Source of the DNA: Sternotherus odoratus
Taxonomy: Eukaryota; Chordata; Testudines; Kinosternidae
Assembly: GCA_032164245.1 (NCBI GenBank)
Contig: JAVMKO010000005.1
Location: forward strand, 44,792,133-44,856,132
Length of the DNA: 64,000 nucleotides
Direction of reading: 5' to 3'
A program made the translations under genes and the position numbers. Under the pieces are notes generated by a model that saw nothing but the letters and a program-made list of their open reading frames with translations, ran no database searches and was not told the DNA's origin. Shown piece after piece: positions 40,801 to 52,800 of this stretch (position 1 is its first letter; each line of letters starts with the position of its first letter).

Positions 40801-43800
40801 CATGTGAGCACAGCCTGGGGGTTTCCCCTGCCTATCCAGCCAGTGGTCTGCACCACAAAGTGTCAAAGGGTCAGCAAGGGAACAGTACTGCCACCCCCTG
40901 CAGTCCTCTCCAACTTTCTTCAGACACTGAACTTGGAGCCTACAAGCAACTACCAGTCCCCCAGCTCAGTGCTCCTGAGTCATGCTGGGGTGGGTGAAGG
41001 AAGCAGCAGCTGCCTTGTTAGAACTCTTTTAGTGCCTTATCCCCCAGAGTGACCCAGCTGTGTCTCCCCCCACGCCCACCAAACACCAATCGTTCCCCAG
41101 GAGCCCTAAGCCTCATCTCCCTTTGCACCCACTCCCAGAAACAGCCCAAACCCACCTACCCCCAGATTCCCTCACAATACAGGTGTGACAGTGTACCCCA
41201 TAAGGCTTTATGGGAAGGTGCCTGTAAATATATGTATGATGTAACTGGAATATGGTTTTGCTAAAAAGTTATATCTCTGTGAAGGTAATGATCCACTGGA
41301 TCTGTTCATCCTATTTGTATGTATGTGTCTGTTTTGTATTCAAAGTTATGAATATTGACTACGTGTTTGGTTAGTTATATGTAGACTTTGGAAAGCAGCT
41401 GAACAGCTCTCTGAGAAAAAACTATTCTCAGTTAAGCCCAGTTGAGAACCAATCAAGCAAACAATGAACTTTGAAGACGCCCGTCCACACCCGAGCCTCC
41501 TCAGGAATGTGGCCTGACTGGTAATGAGCAGAGTCTGGTTCAAACCTGGGACTGGGCCATGTGCTCTGAGAGTCCATGTGGACTCTGCATAGGAAGGAGG
41601 AGGGGCTCTCCACCCACAGGAGGAAGTCTATATAAACCTGGGAGAGACCTCTCCATTTTGTTCTCAGCTGGCTCAAGCAACAGCCCTCTACCCTCCAAGG
41701 ATCCCTGGAAGAAACTGGAACAGAGGACTGTGACTGCAGGGGGGATTGCTGGACCCAGGCTAACAGAGTTTAGCCTGAAAGAAGGAATTCACCGAGGGTG
41801 AGTTTTTTTGCTGTAATAGTGTTAGATTTGGGTGTTCTGTTTATTTTGTTTGGTAATTCACTTTATTCTGTTACTACTTGGAACCACTTAACTCCTATTT
41901 CCTATCTTTATTAAAATCACTTTTTACTTATTAACCTGGAATACGTGCTGGGAGGGGGGGGGCAAACAGCTGTGCATCTCTCTCTATCATTGTTATAGAG
42001 GGCGAACAATCTAGGAGTTTGCCCTGTATAAGCTTTATACAGGGCAAAACAAATTTTATTCAGGGTTTGACCCCATTGGGAGTTGAGCATCTGAGTGCCA
42101 GAGGTAAGGATACCTCCTGTCTGTTCCCAGGAAAGCCCACAGCTTAGGGGACGTGGCTCAGACCGGGCAGGGTACTGAGGTCCTAAGCTGTTGGGGCAGG
42201 AAAACTGAGGCAGGAGTAGCCTTGGCACATCTGGTGGCATCTCCTAAGGGGTTTCTGTGATCTCAACCCGTCACAACAGGATCCCTCAGTTCAACCCCAA
42301 CCGCTGACACACGCCTTCCTAAAAGTAATTCTCCCTTTCCCCAAACCGATTAAAGTCACTCAAGCCACCCCTACCCCTAAAACCAACTACAGTGGGGAGC
42401 AAGGAGGGGGGAGCCCCTAAACCCTATTGAGAGCTCCATCTCCTGTGAGCCCCAGCTGTCCCCCTCCACTGAAGGCTCCAGGGGTCAGCTCTTGCTCTCT
42501 TTCTCCCCCTTTCCTGTCGCTGGAGCTACAGCTTGAAGTCTGCTTCGCTCCCTTGTCCCTCCTGGAAACAAAATAAAGAGCTATTAGATAATTTTTCAGC
42601 ACACCCCTCCACTCCCTGGCCTCGGCAAGTCCCACTGCACCAGCCTCGCTCCCTCCCAGTCCCCCATGCCCAACACTAGTTAATCTTTCTCTCTCTAGCT
42701 CAGAGTGCTTTTGACACCTCATTGACATATCAGAGTCAGCCAAGCCCACCCCACTTCACCCCAGCAGATAGACACCCTACCCAGCTTGTCCTCAGCAGCT
42801 GGAGACAGCAGCTCAGTCACTGTGAGCTATTCTAACCTCCATAGATAACACCCTGCCAGCATCCCACTGAGGGTCCTGCTCAAGCCCCTCTGTTGATTGC
42901 AGCTCCAAGCCAAGCAGAGAGGTGCAGTTCTGGGAGCTAACAGCCCCCAGCCCCTACATGGAAGCCAGTCAGCAGCCAGTGCAGCTCCTTGGCACAGGGT
43001 CACAGCAAGGTATTCACTGCCCTTCACCCCAGAGACAGCAGGGGCTAGTGGGCAGCACCGAACCTTCCTCCCCAAACCCCCTCAGCCATCACCCTCCTGC
43101 CCATCACTTGGGTCCATAACCAGGTCGCTCGGTGAGTCCGCCCTCTCACTGGACCCAGCATTCAGGCCATGTACAAACCTTGATGCTTCCTCTCCACCCT
43201 CAGTCACACCCAGGGTATTGCTCCTTGGTGCTGCTACCTCTTCCTGGCCGGCTCTGGCAACTCACTCCCATGGGCTCCATGCAGAGCAGGCAGCTGAGTC
43301 ACCTTCCTGGCTCACTGCTCTGCTTCCTCACCCCTTCCGAGCCCTGCACACCCCACTCACCTCCACCTCCAACATGGCACATCACCTCCCCACCAGTGTA
43401 CAAGGACGTCAACCTGCCACCACCCCACCAACATCCCTGGCCTTCATCACCCAGCCGTAGCTCCTCCCACGCCTCAGAGACACCCCAGCAGAGCCCATCC
43501 AGCCACTGCCTTTACCCCCTCAAAACCGCACCTTCCGTGTTTCCACTGTGGTGCTGCAAGAACCAGCCTGGGGGTGCTGCCCAGTAGGGGCTGTGCTGTG
43601 ACTCTCCCTCGCTCTCCCCACCCCCTCCGCCAACTTGGTTAGACCTTTCAAACAAAGGCCCAACTACAAACTGGATCAGCCCTACCACACCCAAGTGGCT
43701 CAGGCAACTCTCCAGCCCCAGAGCCAGGCTCAGCTGTGCCTGACAGACTGAGCTCTCCAGACAGGGACTGTGTCCATACAGCACTGGCACAATGGGCCCC

Positions 43801-46800
43801 AGCAGGGCCCTGAAGTGCTGCCGGAACGTGAGTGTCAATAACAATTGAACGAGCCAGGAACTAGGCTCTATCCCCAGACTGCCATGCTGTCACTGGGCCA
43901 GTCCCTGGCTCTGTCAAATGGGAGGATACCAATCTTCGGTGTCAAGTGCTTATCACGTTACTGAAATAATTTGGGACCCTATAGATCATTGGTGCAACCA
44001 GGGTCCTGGTTTTTGGGGTATTGGTTTTCATAACCATTGGTCCCTGGGACAGGTGGCTGCTGGTGGTGATACTGGGAACCTGGAGTGTCTACGGGAATTG
44101 CTTGTGTGACTTGTGGTTAGCCAGTGGGGCGAAACCAAAGTCTTTTCTGTTTAGCTGGTTTGGTTTGCCTTAGTGTGGAAAAACCCCAGCTTTGGGCTGT
44201 AGTTGCCCCTTTGGAAGCAATCTGTCCTGATCTGACACTCACAGTTGGATCCCACCAGGAACAGCACCGTCACAGTGCTATGATCCATGGAGGAGAATTG
44301 CTAACCATTGTTCTGACTCCACACCCTGGGGTGCCACAACGCAGCAGTCTGGTCTGGAGGGGACCAGAGGTCCCCACATAGAAAGAAATGGCCACATCCT
44401 CCTGGCCAGACACAGCTGTGCCGACTGGGATGGGTTTTCAGCTAGCTGGCTATCTAACGCAGCCTTAATGTGCAAGCATGTCCCAGATAGTGGGGCACCC
44501 CCAGCAGGAGGCAGCTATGCCTACCCAGCCTGCCACCATCATGCCTGCCTCAGGTCTCAGCCGGACATGAGGCGAGGCAGTCAGCTTCACCTACTTAGTC
44601 AACTGGCAGCACAGCTAGGCTTTCACTGTACAATCACAGGCACACACACAGACTGATACCCAGCCTACTGGGCAGGCCAGGCATCTTTCCCACTCCTGGC
44701 AGAGGCATGTTGTTGCACACCTCTTTGGTGAAGCGGTTTGGCCACCAGGTGGTGGGGATGAGCTCCTGCAGGCCAGCCTCCTCCACACGCAGAGGGCTCT
44801 TGATGTAGAAGAACACCACCGAGCGGAGCACGTCAAAGCTGTGCAGAAATTAAGGGACAAGCCCAGCAGCTCAGCTAGGAGCACGCACAGGAGATCAGCC
44901 TTACAAAGAGCCCCAGGGGAGGGAAAAGCAACCCCACCACTAAGATGGGGTTAGAGGTTAGGCACCTTTCCAAATAAACACTTGAATCCATCTTCATGAG
45001 GTACTCAGAAACGGGGGGGGGGGGGGGGGGAGATGTATCCCACCGAAAAGGAAAGGCTGGGTGCCCAGTAGTTGGGGGAGGGGGGCCTGATTGCTGTGAA
45101 AGATGCTTTCTCTGTGGTTTCACTCCAGGAGTCAGCCAAGGGATATGGAGTGTGGGGTTTGCACAGAAAGAGAGAAGCAGGGCATGGAACAGGAGAAAAA
45201 ACCCAACAGGATGCAGCACAGTCTGGAGAGCTCCCCTCCCTTCTTCAAAAGGGAGCTTCCATGGAAAATGGTGCCAGCCACTTTTGCAGATACAAGAGGC
45301 CCCCAGCATGACTACCCTCAGAACACGGGGCACCCAAGGAGAGGAAACTGACTGCATCTTCTAGGGGGTATGTCAGAATGGGAGTAAATGCAAAGGATAC
45401 AGGACATTGTTGAGCAGATATTTCCTGGACTTCTCGTGCTTCAGGACTGCAATGGTGAGCCGGAGGTAGTGGATCTGGGGAGAGAGGTAGAACAGAGTCA
45501 ACAGGAAAAGCTATATCCCAGGAAAGCGACAAGGGTTCGGTTACCAATATAAGTAGAGCCAGAACAAAGAGCGGCCACATTTCAAGTCAGCAATTGACTG
45601 AGCAATCTGAGTTTATTTGGCTTAACAGAGAGACGGGTTTAGCGGTTACTTGGGAAACAAATATTTAACAATATGTTCTTCAATCTAGCCATGAAAGGTA
45701 AGATCTAGTGACTAGAAGTTGAAGCTAGATAAATTTAGACTGGAAATAAGGAGAAAATTTTTAACTGTGAGGGTAATTAACCATTGGAACAATTTACCAA
45801 GGGTCGTGCTGGATTTTCCATCACTGGCAACTTTTCAGTCAAAAGGGGAAGTTATTTACCTGTAACAGGAGGTTCTTCGAGATGGATGGTCCCTGTCTGT
45901 ATTCCACGGAGGGCAACACGCATGCGCACAAAGCTGGAGCTTTCAAAGTAGCAGTGTCCGTCAGCTGCCACACACTCTTGGCTCGTTCTCTACCACGGAT
46001 CTACAGATCCACAGCAGAGGGGAAGGAGGGTGGGTTTCGAGTACAGGTAGGGACCATACATCTTGAAGAACCCCCAGTTACTAATAATTTCCCATTCTTC
46101 AAGTATTGGTCCCTATTGTATTCAACTGAGGAGGATTAACAAGCAGTACGTAGGTAGGTGGAGGGTGCAAGGAAGATGATGGAATTGTGGAACTGAGGGC
46201 CACCACGCTGAAAGAGGCATCCGTGACAGAATCATGCACTATGGCAGAGAGAGAAGAAAAAGGGGGTACCGAACTCCATGTGATTACCGTACATATATCT
46301 GTGATGGAGCACTTCATGGAGTGCTGCAGCACCTAATGCCTGCACTCTTGTGAAATGGGCCCCATCCCACCAGCTGGGGACCGTCACGATAATTGATAGT
46401 AAAGCATAATGCATCCTGAGTCCCACTTTGAGAGTGTCTGGGGGAGACAGCCTGCTCTTCAATTCGCTCTGCTATGGCAACAAATAGTCTGGGAGATTTC
46501 CAGAAGAGCTTTGCCCTTTGCAGGTAATGGCCAGGGCTCTATGTACATCGAGGGAGTGGAGTTGTCATTCTACACTGGGACCGTGCGATTTGGGGAAGAA
46601 AAACGGGCAGGTGTATGGGCTGGTTGAGGTGGAAATGGGAAACCAGCTTTGGTAGGAACCTGGGATGAAGGCAGAGTGAGACCTTGTCCTTATGGAATGT
46701 GGCGAAAAGGGGGTTTGACAGCAAAGCCCCTCACCCAAGTTCATTAACCCTCCTTGCAGAGATAATGGTGATCAGAAAGAGGACTTCCGTAGAAAGAGGA

Positions 46801-49800
46801 GAAAGGGGGCAGGAGGCCAAAGGTTCAAAGGGCACATTCATTAATGATGGGAGGACTAAATTGAAGAGCGACAGCCTGGATGGGTGGGTATTTGTACACA
46901 AGGTCCTTCCAGAACCTGGAAGTTAAGGGGTGAGTGAAGGCAGAATGTCCATCCATGGCTGCTATGTGCATTTTGATGAAGTTGAGAATGAGCATGGGGA
47001 TGCCCAGGCCTCTGGGGCAAGACTTCTATGTTGGGCCTAGGTAATGAAACCAGCCCATTTGGCCCTGTGGACTCATTTCTGCTACTGGAGAGAATTTCTC
47101 AGACTGCCTGAGAGCATTTCTGTGTTAGTGGAGGCATCCATCCAAATACCATGATGTCAGGTGGAAAGCCCTCAGATTGGGGTCTGAGACTGCAGTTGCG
47201 CTGCATGAGTAGTTGCAGGAATGTTGGGAGTGGGAGTGATGGACATTCTGACATGCAGAGAAGACGAGGAAACCAGAACTGGTGAGGCCAATATGGGGTG
47301 ATCAGCATGACCATCACCCCCTCCCTTCTGAGATTGTGTAGAATGCGTGGTATCAATGGAAGGAAGGCATAGTTGATCTGGTCTGACCAACTGATGATCA
47401 GAGTGTCTTCCTGCGAGGGGGTGCTGAGTCCTACCCTTGAACAATACTGAATGCACTTGGTATTGGTGTGAGATGCAAAGAGGTCTCTGACAGGTTCCCC
47501 GGTGGCCAAAGATGTCTATGACGATCACGTCGTGTAACTCCCATATGTGGTCAGTCGCAAAGTTCCTGCTGAGAGCATCAGCAAGTACTTTCTGGGTTCC
47601 CAGTAGGTAGGCTGCCGACAAGAGGATATGATGTGAAATGCACCATTTCTGAAGGCTTCCATACACAGTGCTGGGGACTGTGCGCCTCCTTGCTTGTTTA
47701 TGTAGTAAACCACAGTGGTGTGGTCTAACATGAGAAGAACAGATAGCTATTAACTATCTGCATGGCATGCCTTGTGTACCATACAAACTTCCTGGATGTT
47801 GATGTGCACCCTGGTTTCCTGAACAGTTCAAGTGCCTTGCATCGTGTGGTACCCCATGTGGGCACCCCAGCCTTTTAATGACGTATCTGTCATAATTGTA
47901 ACGCTTGGTGAGGACGGAAGAAAAGGCATTCTGGAGCAAACGTGGAACAGATTTGTCCACCAACGGAGGGAAGAGAGGACTTCCGGTGGAACTGTGAGGG
48001 TGGTGTCCATGGACTGGCGCATGGGGGAGTAGACTCTCTGTAACCAGAAATGGAGACAGCTGAACCACAGATGAGCGAGGACGACACGACACATGTACAC
48101 ACTGCCATCTGACGGAGGAGGGAAAGGCAAGTTCTGGCTGATATCAAAGGGCAGGAGGTCACTAAGGTGATCAGGTTCAATAAGCTCAGATAAGTCTTTA
48201 GACAGATAAGCACATGCGGAGGCCACATCGATGCGTGCTCCTATGAATTCTAGGGATTGTGTAGGGTGCAAAGTTGATTTTTCGACGTGGATGTCACTTC
48301 TAGGGAAGAGACGCTGGGATGCTGATGCTCTAGTTTCTGTTCTGGACCTCCCCGTCAGCAGCCAATTGTCTAGGTAAGGGAAGACAAGGATTCCTCGTGG
48401 TCAGAGGTAAGCTGCTAACACAGAGAAAACCTTTCTGAAGACTCATGAGGAAATGATAAATCAAATGGGAGAACTCTGCATTGAAAGTGCCAAGGACACC
48501 AGGAATTGTCTGTGGGCCATTGTGTGGTAACCCCCCAAACAGTACAGACAGTTTTGGTGCTCATTGCTCAGGGAGAACAAATGAGGATAGGAAGCGCAGA
48601 CTTTGAATTATGGCCTCTTAGTCATAATCCAATATTCAGACCCGGGTGCTGGGTGAGAAGGATCGTTTGGCAGGAGAGTCCAAAAGCAGTGTCCCAAAAG
48701 AAAATTACCCTACTGAAAGCCATGGAAGATCTGACTTCATTCAGCACCCAGATGCAGATGCTGCGGGGTTGGGGGTGTTGTGGATTGTTTAGCAGAAAAC
48801 TGCTGGAGTGGCAGCCCCAGTCCTTAGCCCTATGAAACCTTGAGAAACAAAACTACTACACAATATTAAAATTCCTAAATAAAGAATAAAAATAGTTTTT
48901 CAGGAAATGAGTCACCAAGGACAAGACGACAGCAGGAACTCTGACTCGGACCATGCGGCGGTAAGAAGAAACTGACGGTGCAATCGGTCCACCCTGCCCT
49001 TTATTGCCTCGGACAAAACTACAAGGCAACACAGAGGTGCATGTGCGGACTGACAGACACTACTACTTTGAAAAGTTCTGGCTCCAGGCGCACATGTATT
49101 ACCCTCAATGGAATACAATGGGGATCATCACTCAAATGGTTTAGATGTTTTTTCTGAAAGACCTGCGTTAAGTGTAATTTTGGTGCAGGCCCATATTACA
49201 CAGGAAGTCAGCCTAGATTAGCACAGTGGTCCCTTCTGGTGCAGAAATCTGTCTGTGACTCCAGACTACCCCCTGCCCTGGGACACCTGAAGCCAGGGCG
49301 CCAGGGCAGGATGAATTCTTGGCTAGTCATTGTTCTTGGGCACTCACAGGTACCACTCACCTGTAAGCCCAGGTCTGGGATGATGGGAGAGAACCTGTAA
49401 GCCCGCAGCAGGGACATCAGCAGTTGCTTGAGGCATTCATGCACCTCATAATCCTGAGAGAAAGAGAAACACTCAACAGAAATCAACATCTCGGGGAGGT
49501 GGGGAGGATTTGAAGGTGTCTGTCTGTTCATTTCAGAAATGACCAATCAGGACCGCAAAAGGTCCCTCCCACACACACACTTTTAGGAAGGCTCCGCCAC
49601 TGCTGCAGTCCGGTACTGTGCCTCTAACACAGCGTTGGCAGCAGAGAGTGACAGCTGTAAAATACCGATCACCAGAGTGAGCATTGAGACAAGTCATCTC
49701 CTAGACACAATGTGGCCCAGGTTCTGTTGGTGTCGAGTCCAGAAAACCAGTGCACCTCCCCAGGTCCATACCAGACCAAAAGGAGAACCTGCCCCTCTAG

Positions 49801-52800
49801 GTACCTCTCAGGTCTTCATCCTGCCAGGCTTCTGATTTCACTCCTGGAGGACAGCAATGAGAGAAAGGGGGAGCAAGAGGAGGGGGAGATAGGGGACAAT
49901 CTGTCACTTGAGCTATGGGTCAGCAAGTCTCCAGAACACACTAGGGAAGATTTCACTGCATCATCTGACACACGGTGCTAAGGACTAGTAGCAGCCATCT
50001 GCTAACCAGGTGCAACCGCAGGGGTGGGCAATACCCTGGAACTCTTGCTAGCCTGACCCCACCTACCCAAAAGATTCTATTCCCTACAGCTCCTGGAAGC
50101 AGTTAGATCAGTCGCCAGGCTGCTTCCGCCAATTCTGTTTTTAGACCCACCAGGGTACTTGAAGGGTATTCCCAGGAGAAGCCTGCCAAAGCCCAGCTCT
50201 GACACTTCCCAGGAAGGGGCACAACCTCCTGGCCTGGCTGACCCCAGGGCAGAAGATGGGCTGTATTTCATTAACCCTATTAAAAGGGCAATGGTGCGAC
50301 AGTAGTTACCACTGCGGCCAAGGAAAGGTCATGGTCTCTAACATTTCCCAGGTGGCCCTGGCTGCTATAGTGAAGAGAACTTTATACAGAATTACAGAAG
50401 TAATTACAGAAGTATTGCTAAATAGTGGTTATTTTCAAAGAGTTTTAATCAAGAATAAGAGGTTTTTACTGTCACACAAGCAGGAAGTTACATAAATTAA
50501 TGTTGGAGTTTATTTAGTTAGGGAAGCTAGAAAAGTCTGATTCAAAAATCACTTTTCAGAGATCAAGAATACCGAACTCCTTCCTCCTCTCTTCCCACCT
50601 CCCCAGTAGCAGTTTGGCCTTTCCCCCTCCACAAGGGACAGTTAACATTGAAAGTACCTAGTCACTGGGTTCTGGGTGGGAGAAGCTCACTATGACCAGC
50701 AATTTCTAATTATAAATCTAGTTCTTCCCAGCTCCCTCCCTGCAGTCACGTGAGCATGCCGAGAACAGTCAGCACCAGGGCACCAGATGCTGGTACTGCA
50801 TTCTTAAGGGAGTGCAGCTGGCAGGCAAAGCTGCTTTGAGGGATGGTGGCAAGAAACCAACTCAGCTGTTAAACCATGTCAGTGCAGGGTGCAGCCAAGA
50901 TGGGCAAATGGGGAAGCCCAACACCCAACTGAGATCCTGAAACCTTCCTGTTGTCACAGAGAACCAAGGGGATGCAAACTTAAAAGAGAGGGAGGGGAAT
51001 TGCCTGAGCAACTCACCTCCATGAGAAGCCACATGAGATCCAGTAGCTGCTGGATGAGAGGATGTGCTTCCACAGCCCCTCCCCGCTCCAGAATGCTCAG
51101 CAGGAAGTTCATGAGCACATCTTCCACTAGGTACACTTTGCACTGCAAACAGAAAGCCTGTGGTCAGCAGTTCTAGCCAGCAGCAGCAGCACACAGCAGC
51201 AGAGAATGGGTTCTCAGCACAACAGAAAGGGTCTAGGCCAGGGATGGGCAAACATTTTGGCCCGAGAGCCACATTGGGGTTGCAAAATTGTATGGAGGGG
51301 CCAGGTAGGGAAGGCTGTGCCTCCCCAAACAGCCTGGCCACACCCCCATATGACCCCCTCCCACTTCCTGCCCCAACTGCTCCCCTCAGATGCTCCGACC
51401 CATCCAACTGTCCTCTTGCTCCTTGTCCCTGACCCCCCTTCCCGAGATCCCCCCCACCCTAGCTGCCCCCCCAGGACCCAACCCCTACCCAACCCCCCCT
51501 GCTCCCTGTTGCCTGACTTCTAACCCCTATCCACACACACCCTGACCCCTGGCAGAGCCCCAGGACTCCCACAAAGCCTTCACACTGGCTCTGCAACATC
51601 ACTCCCTCAGTCAGGCTGCACATGGAAGAAGGGTCATTAGCAACTTGGGAGTACCTGACAAATATCTCTAGGCCTGTGAATTCTCCAATACCAGAGCATG
51701 TCATCCCTCCTGCCTGAGCAGGCAGCTGTGAAAACCACGGAGGAGCTGGGGGTCCCCTTCCCTGTAAGCACTGTGGGGGAGCACACATACGTCCGGCAGC
51801 AAACACTCACCATGAGAGGGGCAAAGTGGTTAAAGATGTGTGCCAGGGTGATCAGCACCGTGGGCTCTCCTTGCAGCTGCCACATCGACATGTCTTTCTC
51901 CACCAACTTCCCCTCCTGTAACACAATCCCAGGAGACATAAGGCTCTGAGTAATCCCAATCCCGCCTGCAGGGAGAGGGCAGCACTCCCTGCCTTTGCAG
52001 AGAGGACAGCAGCACAGGAGATGTCCCTGAAGGGGTGCCCAAATGCATGCACATCCCCCCACTCCAAAAGGAGGCTTTCAGCAGGGACGCCATTATAGAA
52101 TTCAGCATCCAAAACACCACAGTGCCTGAAACAGCATTTTGGGGTGGGGAGCTCTAGCTAAGCCAGGCCCAACACTAGAGGTCAGGCAAACCCCCTTCCA
52201 TAAACCTGCATCCCCAGAACTGCTTGACATGCATTTCAGTTTCTAACCATGTGTACTGTTACTATGCTGCTATATGAAATCCCCACTCCATTCATTTTCT
52301 CCATAGCCCTCTCCCCCCAAAGTGCATTGTCCCTCCTCTTCTGCCATCCACACTCAGATGAGGTGAGAGAGGTGCCTACAGGCCTGAGGCTCAATTCCGA
52401 GCACTGGAAGGAATTTTCCAAGATACGGACAGCTGTGGATGTGCCAGGAGCGCTCAGAGCCCACCAGGCAGTGCTAGCTCAGCACTGTACAGCTGAGCAC
52501 CGATCCAGTTATGTTTGTTGCACCCTCTGTTGCACTCTGTCCCTCAGCTGTTGGGGAAGGGACCAATCAGGAGACAGTGGGTGGAATGCGGGTATGGGGA
52601 TGTATATAAGTTCATTACGGCTCAGATGCTAGGACAAGAGAAGGCACAAGAATTTACAGGGGTGGTGACTGGAGAGCACTAGCCTTTCCTGCCATGCCAT
52701 GGGACATGCTCAGCTCTTCGATTTATTACATGTGTGGATCGCACTCACAATGTCCATGTGCCCAGCACAGAAGCTCGGAACGTTTTCAGCAGCAGTGTCC

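Larger units (their letters stand above)
40372..44720 (-). other. RNF123 intron, exons 8-9
   Basis: 4,349 bp. It contains the solo LTR 41184-42275 and the deleted LTR 43951-44274. The rest (40400-41180, 42281-43945, 44280-44700) has no recognisable gene or family; a short CA-rich patch lies near 44641-44648. Confidence 0.7.

Noticed and set aside
47099..48271. Functional DIRS polymerase gene
   Set aside because: The peptides change frame several times and stops interrupt them; it is a relic, so it is annotated as part of the mobile element and not as a CDS.
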